64,000 bases of DNA from assembly GCF_001517405.1 (NCBI RefSeq), contig NZ_LN907828.1, positions 248,001 through 312,000 of the forward strand. The letters run 5' to 3'. A program made the position numbers and the translations under genes. This DNA comes from Duffyella gerundensis. Its GTDB lineage: Bacteria > Pseudomonadota > Gammaproteobacteria > Enterobacterales > Enterobacteriaceae. Shown one piece after another: positions 1 through 7,063 of the stretch (positions are counted from its first letter, which is position 1; each line of letters opens with the position of its first letter). Below the pieces are notes generated by a model. It saw only the letters and a program-made list of their open reading frames with translations. It was not told the DNA's origin and did no database searches.

Positions 1-228
1 TGCCTCTGATAACAAGTCTCGCGCGCGCGAATAAAACGCCCTGCCATCTTCTGTCAGTTGCACAGTTCGCGTGGTGCGGTGCAGAAGCGTGGCACCCAGA
101 TCGCGCTCAAGCTCACGAACCACCGTTGAGACACGTCCTTTCTGAATGCCCAGGCTTTCTGCTGCCTGCGTAAAGCTCTTCATTTCTGCTACGCGCGTAA
201 AAATGTTCAGCGCTTCGAGATTCTTCAT
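1..228 (-). CDS. LysR-family transcriptional regulator (N-terminal part, cut by window edge)
   Basis: The 76 visible residues begin MKNLEALNIFTRVAEMKSFT and carry the LysR-type winged helix-turn-helix (about residues 3-62), with the usual Ala-Ala-Glu helix start and the motif LLHRTTRTVQLTEDG. The effector-binding domain lies outside the window. The gene is divergent from the aldo/keto reductase that starts at 399, so by the common LysR arrangement it may control that gene. The 170-base gap between them is fairly AT-rich near 250-300, but I could not define an operator. ATG at 226-228 is chosen because it places the HTH at the usual distance from the N terminus. The family is clear; the target is inference. 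Confidence 0.9.
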   Translation of the reverse strand, partial: MKNLEALNIFTRVAEMKSFTQAAESLGIQKGRVSTVVRELERDLGATLLHRTTRTVQLTEDGRAFYSRARDLLSEA

Positions 229-398
229 TGTTCACTCTCAGGATAACAGTGCGTTATTTTTCACGCTATTTATGTCGATAGTAATACTTAATAGACTACT
301 TTCACACCGCGTTGAACGGCACGTTGTAATGGCACAGAGCGCCGCGCCGTTTCATCCCGCCCGCACCGAACATCGTTAAATAAAAAGGCGAAACCACA

Positions 399-1454
399 GT
401 GGAATATAATCAGCTTGGCCGAACCGGCCTGTTCGTTTCGGAATTATGTCTCGGCACCATGACCCTGGGCGGCAATACAGATGCGGGCATGTGGTCCGCC
501 GTGGGAGCGGTCGCACAGGATGAAGCGAACCAGCTCATTGCGCGGGCATTGGCGAGCGGCATTAATTTTATCGATACTGCCGATATTTACTCTTTCGGCC
601 AATCTGAGCGTATGACAGGCGCAGCGCTGAAAGCGCTTGGTGTGAAACGTAGTGACATCATCCTCGCCACAAAAACCGGCGGCGTGACGGGTACCGGCCC
701 TAACGATAAAGGGGCATCACGCGGGCATATCATGGATTCAGTGCAGAAAAGCCTGGAACGACTGCAGGTCGATCATATTGACCTGTTGCAGATACATGCC
801 AGCGATCCGGTCACGCCCGTTGAGGAAACGCTGCGGGCGCTTGACGATCTGACCCGACAGGGGCTGGTTCGTTATGTGGGTGTTTCGAACTGGGCCGCTG
901 GCAAGCTGGGTAAATCGCTTGGCCTGAGCGAAGCGCTACACGCAACGCGGTTTGAAACGCTTCAGGCCTATTATTCCATTGCCGGACGTGACGTCGAGCG
1001 GGAGCTGATACCGCTGGCGCGTGAAGAGAAAATGGGACTGCTTGTCTGGTCGCCGCTCGCGGGCGGATTACTGACCGGAAAATTTGGTCCTGGAGCAGCA
1101 GCGGAAAGCGATGCCCGTCGTAGCACATTCGATTTCCCACCCGTTGATCGCGACCTGGCGTGGAAATGCGTTGCTGCCATGCGCGATATGGCAACCCAAC
1201 ACGCAGTATCAGTCAGCCGGATCGCACTCGCCTGGTTACTGGCAAAACCCGACGTTACCAGCGTGATTATTGGTGTGAAGCGGCTCGCCCAGCTCACGGA
1301 TAATCTTGGCGCTACCGACGTTGTTCTGACCGCTGAGGAACTGGCACACCTTGATGCGATAAGCGCGATGCCGCCTCATTATCCGGGATGGATGATCGAC
1401 CATCAGGATGCTGAACGCTTCCCGCAACCTTTCACTTTTACTGCACAGAATTAA
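399..1454 (+). CDS. Aldo/keto reductase (NADP-dependent oxidoreductase)
   Basis: This is a 351-residue cytosolic TIM-barrel reductase of the aldo/keto reductase superfamily, which typically reduces aldehydes or ketones with NADPH. The catalytic tetrad is visible: Asp59 and Tyr64 in DTADIYS, Lys92 in ATKTGG and His133 in LLQIHAS. The C-terminal cofactor region (IIGVKRLAQLTDNLGA) is also present. The start is GTG at 399, which gives the family-typical MEYNQLGRTGL N terminus; a weak AAGGCG lies just upstream. The gene is divergent from a LysR regulator and is followed 78 bases later by a DUF1330 gene on the same strand. Its length is normal for the YajO/YghZ-like group. The substrate cannot be told from sequence. 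Confidence 0.93.
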   Translation: MEYNQLGRTGLFVSELCLGTMTLGGNTDAGMWSAVGAVAQDEANQLIARALASGINFIDTADIYSFGQSERMTGAALKALGVKRSDIILATKTGGVTGTGPNDKGASRGHIMDSVQKSLERLQVDHIDLLQIHASDPVTPVEETLRALDDLTRQGLVRYVGVSNWAAGKLGKSLGLSEALHATRFETLQAYYSIAGRDVERELIPLAREEKMGLLVWSPLAGGLLTGKFGPGAAAESDARRSTFDFPPVDRDLAWKCVAAMRDMATQHAVSVSRIALAWLLAKPDVTSVIIGVKRLAQLTDNLGATDVVLTAEELAHLDAISAMPPHYPGWMIDHQDAERFPQPFTFTAQN

Positions 1455-1532
1455 ACCCACCGTTTCAGCTTAAGCGCGACTGTCTGTGTGCTTATGCTGA
1501 AATATATCGTCACCTACCCAGGATAAAGAAAA

Positions 1533-1826
1533 ATGAATAAAGGTTATTTAATCGCGCATGTCACCGTATCAGACCCTGTCGCTTACTCTGAATATGCCCG
1601 CGCCGCCGGAGAGGCAATGCAGGAATTTAATCCTAAAATCATTGCCTGGTCTGGGCAGTATGAAAATCTTGAGGGCGAGTCGCATGAACGGCATGTGGTT
1701 TTTGAATTCGCTTCTTTTGATGAGGCCAGGCGCTTCTATAAAAGCCCTGGATATCAGGCGGCCAGATTACTGCGTGCAGGTGCGGCAACCGGAACTTTTG
1801 TCCTGGTTGAAGGACCTGAGGGTTAA
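1533..1826 (+). CDS. DUF1330 domain protein
   Basis: This 97-residue protein opens MNKGYLIAHVTVSDPVAYSE and contains RHVVFEFASFDEARRFYKSP. Both are typical of the DUF1330 family, small cytosolic dimeric alpha/beta (ferredoxin-like) proteins whose biochemical role is not established. The ATG at 1533 is preceded by AGGATAAAG, a good ribosome binding site. It lies downstream of the aldo/keto reductase and could be cotranscribed with it. An alternative reading frame at 1558-1833 is a shadow of this gene. Confidence 0.85.
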   Translation: MNKGYLIAHVTVSDPVAYSEYARAAGEAMQEFNPKIIAWSGQYENLEGESHERHVVFEFASFDEARRFYKSPGYQAARLLRAGAATGTFVLVEGPEG

Positions 1827-1850
1827 TTACTGAATTCAACATTTTTGCTT

Positions 1851-1881
1851 AAAGCAGATCGTCCGCTGGACCGTCTGCTTT
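1851..1881. terminator. Imperfect inverted repeat after DUF1330 gene
   Basis: AAAGCAGATCGTCC and GGACCGTCTGCTTT pair with two mismatches around a 3-base loop, 25 bases after the DUF1330 stop. There is no clean U tract on the + strand; on the - strand it is followed by a short AT-rich stretch. It is a plausible transcript end, not a proven one. Confidence 0.4.
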
Positions 1882-1986
1882 ATGTCCGCCTGAATATCTG
1901 AATACAATCGTCCCGCAGCTTAACAGCGTTAAATCAAGGCCATGGCGGTTTCTCAGTGAGGGAGTATTGAAAAATGGAACACTAAA

Positions 1987-2250
1987 ATGAGCATTTATCT
2001 CAAAGATTTTATCGATAGTTTTATTGAAAGGAAAATAAAAGCAGATGAATTTGCTGGCTGCTATATGTCTAAGTAGCGATACGAGCGAGATAGTGATCTT
2101 CTCAGCAAAGATGAGAATCATTTAAGCGTATTGTCATTGAATATTTTTTGACTGGCTGACATGTACAATCCTGATGAAGATCGCAAAGAATATGAGTTCA
2201 ATGAAGATCCATTACGTGATCAGATCGAAAAACTCAACCTGGATTATTGA
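1987..2250 (+). pseudogene. Colicin-D-type immunity protein, interrupted by two stop codons
   Basis: One continuous + frame reads MSIYLKDFIDSFIERKIKAD, then a TAG at 2074-2076, then a further 24 codons to a TGA at 2149-2151. After that it reads LADMYNPDEDRKEYEFNEDP and ends at TGA 2248-2250. The pattern (short helical protein; a central R-Y-E-R block; a C-terminal D-P-E-D-R-x-x-Y-E-x-x-E segment) matches, from memory, the colicin D/klebicin D immunity family, whose full length is about 87 residues. With the stops read through, the length here is 87 codons. No frameshift is needed, so the gene decayed by point mutation only. No colicin or toxin gene is intact nearby, so it is an orphan. The family assignment is from recall. 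Confidence 0.6.
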
Positions 2251-2434
2251 GATAAAGATTCTTTATTTCTGGTCCACATTGTCGGGATTGTTTTATCCGC
2301 TGTTAGCCAAAGGGTTGTTTACCCCACTTAAAACCGGTGCATCGCTTCTGAAGAGGCCTTCACCGTGGTGAGCAGGCTTTTACCATCGCCGAAAAACCTT
2401 GCGGATAATTCTCCTTCTGATACCGCGATTGTTG

Positions 2435-2923
2435 TTAACTAACCGGCGGATCGCACAGAGGATTAGCACTCTCGCCTGAAATTACACGCCGCCGATGGCA
2501 GTCGCCAGGCCCCAGCGTGTTGCCGTCGCATGAACGAACCTCCAGCGGCTGAACAGGTTCTCCATGCGTGTTATCAACAAGGACAGAATGTATTTCGCCC
2601 TCCTCAAACATGTAACGCTCTCCCCACTGGCGCAGCGCCACGACGATGGGGAAAATAGTCCGCCCTTTGTCGGTAAGCACATATTCGCCATACGCGCTGC
2701 CGTCTGAGGCGGGACAGATCTCAAACACACCGACATCAACCAGCTGTTTCAGTCGGGAAGAGAGAATATTTTTGGCCAGCCCCAGGTTCTTCTGGAACTC
2801 ACTGAATCGGCGTACATCATCAAACGCCTCACGGATAATCATCAGGCACCAACGTTCACCAATTGATTCCAGTGTTCTTGCTACCGGACATTCGCTGGTT
2901 CTGAGTGATTCCTGCTTTGCCAT
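2435..2923 (-). CDS. HxlR-family transcriptional regulator
   Basis: This 162-residue protein has the compact HxlR winged helix: the N-terminal C-P-V at residues 12-14, IGERWCLMIIREAFDDVRRF, a recognition helix around AKNILSSRLKQLVDVGV, and the wing with YVLTDKGRTIFPIV. Members often repress a divergently transcribed gene in response to electrophiles or small aromatics. Here the divergent partner is the MFS exporter at 3050. The roughly 50-residue tail after the wing is longer than in minimal members and rich in charged residues. The ATG at 2923 is preceded on the minus strand by AGAGAAAACGG, a weak site. Repressor of the neighbouring exporters is inference from arrangement. Confidence 0.88.
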   Translation of the reverse strand: MAKQESLRTSECPVARTLESIGERWCLMIIREAFDDVRRFSEFQKNLGLAKNILSSRLKQLVDVGVFEICPASDGSAYGEYVLTDKGRTIFPIVVALRQWGERYMFEEGEIHSVLVDNTHGEPVQPLEVRSCDGNTLGPGDCHRRRVISGESANPLCDPPVS

Positions 2924-2976
2924 CCGTTTTCTCTCTACATCTGCTTTTGATGATTACAGCATAGCGCCCCGAGAAA

Positions 2977-3035
2977 GAGGTTGCAAAAAAAAACCACTCA
3001 GGTAAGTTCTGGCTAACGTAGTTTCAAAAAGAAAC
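2977..3035. promoter_or_regulatory. Two A-tract inverted repeats between HxlR gene and MFS exporter
   Basis: Two similar dyads occur in the 126-base divergent gap. One is GGTT-(9 bases, mostly A)-AACC at 2979-2995. The other is GTTTC-AAAAA-GAAAC at 3021-3035. They are about 40 bases apart and the second ends 14 bases before the exporter ATG. HxlR-type repressors bind paired AT-rich dyads in such gaps, so these are the best operator candidates. The dyads are seen; the binding is inferred. Confidence 0.5.
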
Positions 3036-3049
3036 CAGAGAGGGACGGT

Positions 3050-4261
3050 ATGCGCGATAAGGCGGACAACAATTCTGTCGTTGAGATTCAAGCGCCTGTA
3101 ACAAGTGCCACGGTGCTGACACCGGGGATAACATTTTTGTTCTCATTCACTTGTGCTCTGGCGGTGGCAAATGTCTATTCTGCTCAGCCGCTGCTTGAAT
3201 CAATGGCAACCAGCCTGAAAGTAGAGCCCGCTATCATAGGCAGCGTCGTCACCTTAACCCAAACCGGTTATTTAGCGGGTTTACTCTTTCTGGTTCCCCT
3301 CGGCGACCGGATAAACAGAAAAACACTCGTGATCATGCTGCTGTTGCTTTCCGTGCTGGCGCTGGTAATGGCAGGATTATCAAAGAATCTGCCGATTCTG
3401 CTTGGCGCGATGCTATTAATCGGCTTAATGGCCGTCGTGGTTCAGCTCATGGTTGCCTGGGCAGCGATACTGGCAGCGCCTGACAGACGCGGCATGGCGG
3501 TGGGTAACGTCACCAGCGGCATCGTTTTGGGGATCCTGCTGGCCCGCTTCATCTCTGGAACCCTTGCCGACCTGGCCGGCTGGCGGGCGGTTTATCTTAT
3601 TGCTGCCTGCCTGATGTTGCTAATAGCATTACTCTTTATGAAAGTGATGCCAGCGTCGTTGCCGCAGGCAAAAACACCCTCTTATCTCTCTCTTTTGCTG
3701 GCTGTTTTTCGCCTGTATATCACGGAACCTCAATTGAGAACGCGTGGCGTTTTGACTCTGCTTATCTTTGCGGCTTTTAGCATGCTCTGGACCACAATGG
3801 TGATGCCGTTAACGGCCATGTCGCTGTCACATACGCAGACAGGCATGTTTGGTTTAGCGGGCATAGCGGGTGCGCTGGCGGCCTCAAAAGCGGGATTATG
3901 GGCAGACAAAGGCAACGGACAGCGCGCTACCGGATTGGCGCTGATAGTGCTAACACTCTCATGGCTGCCCATCGCGTATACCGAAACCTCCCTGCTGTGG
4001 CTGATTATCGGCATCATCATGCTGGACTTCGCGGTACAGACCGTTCATGTAATCAATCAGAGCGTCATCATTGCTGACAGGCCAGCAGAGGCGAGCCGCC
4101 TCGTCGGTGCTTATATGTGTTTTTATTGCGTTGGCAGCGCCTCTGGTGCCCTTGCCGCAACGCAGCTTTATGCGCTCTGGGGATGGCAATCCGTCTGTAT
4201 TGCCGGTGCTTTGGTGAGTGCCTGTGCTTTTATCCTGTGGGCAGGATTATCCAGATCATGA
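3050..4261 (+). CDS. MFS transporter (DHA1-type drug/metabolite exporter)
   Basis: This is a 403-residue inner-membrane protein with twelve predicted hydrophobic segments. It has the cytoplasmic loop 2-3 signature as FLVPLGDRINRKTLVIM (residues about 83-99) and a motif-C-like segment in TM5 (NVTSGIVLGILLARFISGTL). It resembles the arabinose/drug-efflux type MFS proteins. An AGAGAGGGACGG site precedes the ATG at 3050. Its stop overlaps the next start (ATGA at 4258-4261), so it should be translationally coupled to the EamA-family exporter. The divergent HxlR gene suggests inducible expression. The substrate is unknown. Confidence 0.9.
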   Translation: MRDKADNNSVVEIQAPVTSATVLTPGITFLFSFTCALAVANVYSAQPLLESMATSLKVEPAIIGSVVTLTQTGYLAGLLFLVPLGDRINRKTLVIMLLLLSVLALVMAGLSKNLPILLGAMLLIGLMAVVVQLMVAWAAILAAPDRRGMAVGNVTSGIVLGILLARFISGTLADLAGWRAVYLIAACLMLLIALLFMKVMPASLPQAKTPSYLSLLLAVFRLYITEPQLRTRGVLTLLIFAAFSMLWTTMVMPLTAMSLSHTQTGMFGLAGIAGALAASKAGLWADKGNGQRATGLALIVLTLSWLPIAYTETSLLWLIIGIIMLDFAVQTVHVINQSVIIADRPAEASRLVGAYMCFYCVGSASGALAATQLYALWGWQSVCIAGALVSACAFILWAGLSRS

Positions 4262-5130
4262 AATTACATCATCTGCTGCTTGCGATTCTGATCACGGCGA
4301 TTTGGGGCGTTAACTTTTCAGTGATTAAGCTGGGCCTGAGTTCTGTGGATCCGTTAATTCTGGCCGGTATACGCTTTACCTTATGCGCCTTGCCCGCGTT
4401 ATTCTTTATAAAAAAACCGGATGTCGCGTGGCGCTATATCATCAGCTATGGCCTGGTTTTTGGCATAGGTTTATGGGGATTGGTGAACTTAGGAATTAAA
4501 GCCGGGCTTTCTGCCGGAATTGCATCGCTATTGCTGCAATTCAGTGCCTTCTTTACGCTCTTATTAGGAAGTTTAGTATTTAAAGAGCGACTCAACCGCT
4601 ATCAAATTGCGGGTTTTACTGTCGCCTGTTCGGGATTAATGTGTATTGTCTTTATTACCGATGGCTCCGTTACTCTTACAGGTACGCTGCTGGTATTGGC
4701 AGGCGCAATAGCCTGGAGTATCGCCAATATTATCAATAAGCATTCGGGTACAACGCAGATATTTTCCTTTCTGGTATGGTCGAGCGCCTTTTCTCCGATT
4801 CCGCTTTTCGTGCTGGACTGGCTGGTCAACGGTAGCAACGGATACGCGGCGTTAGTCACTCATATTGATTATCGCGCTGTGCTGTCAATCCTCTTCCAGG
4901 TCTATCCTAATACGCTGTTTGGCTATTGGGTATGGAATTCCCTGCTTAAGCAATATCCACTCTCCACCGTGGCGCCCTTGTCGCTGTTGGTGCCGGTGTT
5001 CGGAATTTTGGGATCCATGGCGATATTTGGAGAAAATATCTCGTGGATAAAAATTCTTGCCCTGCTGCTGATTATTTCCGGGCTGATTACAGGATTGTAT
5101 GGCCAGCGCCTGACGCGATTTTTACGCTAA
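4258..5130 (+). CDS. EamA/DMT-family transporter
   Basis: This 290-residue inner-membrane protein has ten hydrophobic segments in two EamA repeats. The first repeat opens LLAILITAIWGVNFSVIKLG and the second has LVLAGAIAWSIANIINKHSG. Late in the protein comes WNSLLKQYPLSTVAPLSLLV, strongly reminiscent of the E. coli cysteine/O-acetylserine exporter EamA. The ATG at 4258 overlaps the MFS stop by four bases. A longer reading frame begins at 4117, but its extra 47 residues lie inside the MFS gene and are not conserved-looking. Two exporters of different families coupled in one transcript is the notable point. The substrate is likely a small amino-acid-like or toxic metabolite (inference). Confidence 0.88.
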   Translation: MKLHHLLLAILITAIWGVNFSVIKLGLSSVDPLILAGIRFTLCALPALFFIKKPDVAWRYIISYGLVFGIGLWGLVNLGIKAGLSAGIASLLLQFSAFFTLLLGSLVFKERLNRYQIAGFTVACSGLMCIVFITDGSVTLTGTLLVLAGAIAWSIANIINKHSGTTQIFSFLVWSSAFSPIPLFVLDWLVNGSNGYAALVTHIDYRAVLSILFQVYPNTLFGYWVWNSLLKQYPLSTVAPLSLLVPVFGILGSMAIFGENISWIKILALLLIISGLITGLYGQRLTRFLR

Positions 5131-5377
5131 AAAGCGTTGATTTAACACGCCACAGTTTACTGCAGAACGTCGTTCGCATCTGCGTCATCTCCAGCTCGGA
5201 TGCCCATACCGGCCCCCTTGTCGTGAGTATCAGACAACCCGGCATTACCGGCAGACTCAGCGGTTTGGCTGTCTCATATTCCGCCTCAACCAGCCTGTTG
5301 CCGCTCGGAATAATGACCGCTGCCGAGCTACACTTTCTCTCCACGCTCAAAACGTTCCCTGACACTTGCTCACTGGC

Positions 5378-5400
5378 CGCATTGTGCCAGAAGCGGATGT
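5378..5400 (+). repeat. Half copy of the two-hairpin element (second hairpin) in the 5131-5429 gap
   Basis: CCGCATTGTGCCAGAAGCGG matches the second hairpin of the dispersed element described at 30341. The upstream hairpin is absent. The rest of the 299-base gap after the EamA gene shows no gene I can support. Confidence 0.55.
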
Positions 5401-5429
5401 TAGCAAAGCTATCAGAATTTATATTTTGA

Positions 5430-6182
5430 TTAACAGACTACAGGCGACATTGAAGCTCCCTGGGATCGAATAAATTTAGAAATTTCATTTATTGATGTTT
5501 TGCCCGGATGGTTTACTTCACTCAGATGATCTCCCTTTCCAGTGATTATTGTTAAACCATGTTGTTGTGCTATCTCAGCCATAGATGCGTAATAAGGATC
5601 GCGAGCGCCTGCCCAAAGCAGAATGGGTGTCTTATAAGGGAATAAGGCTTCTTTTTTTTCAGAGTACTTTCTTAATTCATTGAAAAAGCATCTTGCACTT
5701 TCTTGATCGTCTGGCGAAAGACCAGAAGTAAGCTCTGGTGCTGTGCTTCTTGCATAAGACATAAACATATCAAAACTAAGTTTGCCTTCAGGTGTATCAG
5801 GAAGGCCGTTCCTGAAATCCCATCCGCCTAAAACAACAGAGTTAAGCCGTTCTGAATAGTGGTTCAGGAGGCCTAATGCTGCCCATGCGCCGGAGGAATA
5901 TCCTATAATATGCGCTTTTTCATAACCCAGCTCATCCATAATTTTCACAATGGATAATGCCTGATTTTGTTGTGTATATAATTCCTGCAGTTGTGGCTTT
6001 TCGCTTTCGCCGTGGCCTAAAAGATCCGGACAAACAACGTGAAAAAATGGACTAAAGAAGGAGCTTAAGCCATTATTTATCCATGATTTCCCGTCCATCA
6101 GGAGACCGTGAAGCATTATAATTAATGGCCCCTTTCCTTCGGAAACATATGACAACTGAGGTATGCCTGACGTAAGTAACAT
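5430..6182 (-). CDS. Alpha/beta hydrolase
   Basis: This alpha/beta-hydrolase-fold enzyme is 250 residues from the ATG at 6180-6182 (262 if started at 6218). It has an oxyanion-hole segment LIIMLHGLLMDG, the nucleophile elbow GYSSGA (Ser108 in long numbering), the acid Asp207 in WAGARDPYY and the base His231 in GKGDHLSEV. The order and spacing are those of active esterases or C-C hydrolases. Both candidate starts have a purine-rich site upstream (AAAGGGAC for the short form, AAGGGGGC for the long one). I prefer the short form because the core strand then starts at the usual distance. It is a single gene with gene-free sequence on both sides. Base composition is lower in GC than the neighbours, suggesting accessory origin. 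The substrate is unknown. Confidence 0.85.
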   Translation of the reverse strand: MLLTSGIPQLSYVSEGKGPLIIMLHGLLMDGKSWINNGLSSFFSPFFHVVCPDLLGHGESEKPQLQELYTQQNQALSIVKIMDELGYEKAHIIGYSSGAWAALGLLNHYSERLNSVVLGGWDFRNGLPDTPEGKLSFDMFMSYARSTAPELTSGLSPDDQESARCFFNELRKYSEKKEALFPYKTPILLWAGARDPYYASMAEIAQQHGLTIITGKGDHLSEVNHPGKTSINEISKFIRSQGASMSPVVC

Positions 6183-6260
6183 ATATGTCCCTTTAACTCT
6201 ACATTGGACAGAAAGCATACACGCCCCCTTACAAGCTCCTCAATAGATAATCTCATGACC

Positions 6261-6323
6261 GTCCGCCTTTCACTCATAGCGGACATTCCCCTATCGTCAG
6301 TTTACTTCGAACCAGAAGCACAT
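6261..6323 (+). repeat. Two-hairpin element, second hairpin eroded
   Basis: The first hairpin GTCCGCC...GGCGGAC-like (6261-6284, loop containing CACTCATA) is intact. The second (CAGTTTACTTCGAACCAGAA, about 6298-6317) has lost most stem pairing. The orientation is the same as all other copies in the window. Confidence 0.65.
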
Positions 6324-6360
6324 ATAAATTAATACACAGCTCTCTAAATCACTCAAAAAT

Positions 6361-6933
6361 TCAGTTCTGAGTGGAAGGCAGCAAACCCGCAAGCTTGTAT
6401 CCCTCGATAAGTTCATCAAAGAGCTTGATATCGTTCCGGCTTCTGGCCATTAGCTGAGCGCCGGCAATAGCGGAAAAAATCGCGCCTGCCCGAAGTTTGC
6501 TGTCTTGTGTCGCTGTGATATTCGCTTCAAGTAGCTGCGTTGCCAGCCAGTCGATATTGACATCAGAGAAGGTCTGCACTTCCACTTTCACCGCCTCCGG
6601 CAGATCATCATATTCAGCAGACATAAAGCTTCCCATGCAGAGCCGGTTTCCGGCTTCCAGCGAACGGCGAAATATCTCCGGGTAGCGGCCCAGGCTGCTT
6701 AACGCGTCGCCAGCTGCTTCCCGAATCATTTCAAGGTCACGAGCCGTGTCTTCCCAGTAGCGTCTGGCTACAGCAGCACCCAACTCGGCCTTGCTGGGAA
6801 AGTGATAGTAGATGCTGGCCGCCTTAATACCCACTTCGCCCGCCAGTCCACGAATGTTCAGGCCGGTGTAGCCGTGGGCCTGCGCATTCAACCGCGCTGC
6901 ATTCAAAATTTCATCCCGGGATGTTTTGCTCAT
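6361..6933 (-). CDS. TetR/AcrR-family transcriptional regulator
   Basis: This 190-residue regulator has an N-terminal TetR helix-turn-helix (residues about 5-50): RDEILNAARLNAQAHGYTGL, then IRGLAGEVGIKAASIYYHFP. The rest is an all-helical ligand-binding/dimerisation domain. It is divergent from the amidase at 7064. The intervening 130 bases hold two copies of GTTAGGTAG and a TTGACA element, so repression of the amidase and itself is likely (inference from arrangement). The ligand is unknown. Confidence 0.9.
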   Translation of the reverse strand: MSKTSRDEILNAARLNAQAHGYTGLNIRGLAGEVGIKAASIYYHFPSKAELGAAVARRYWEDTARDLEMIREAAGDALSSLGRYPEIFRRSLEAGNRLCMGSFMSAEYDDLPEAVKVEVQTFSDVNIDWLATQLLEANITATQDSKLRAGAIFSAIAGAQLMARSRNDIKLFDELIEGYKLAGLLPSTQN

Positions 6934-6966
6934 CGTTTACGCCTCGCAGAGTGTCATGCACTAATT

Positions 6967-7039
6967 CTAACATGTGTTAGGTAGGTATTGACACACTTGC
7001 TATAACAGGACTAGTCTCTACCTACCAAACGTTAGGTAG
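6967..7039. promoter_or_regulatory. Putative TetR operators flanking the amidase promoter
   Basis: Two related dyads are visible. CTAAC-ATGT-GTTAG lies at 6967-6980 and is continued by GTAGGTA. CTACCTA-(8)-TAGGTAG lies at 7018-7039. Both contain GTTAGGTAG (6976-6984 and 7031-7039). Between them lies TTGACA (6988-6993), with TAGTCT 18 bases downstream (7012-7017) as a possible -10. A promoter boxed by two copies of one motif fits TetR-type repression. Confidence 0.6.
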
Positions 7040-7063
7040 TTTTTATTCCTGAGAGGATTTATT

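Noticed and set aside
5087..5365. 92-codon minus frame overlapping the end of the EamA gene
   Set aside because: It looks weakly protein-like but overlaps a well-supported gene, has no ribosome site and no family I know.
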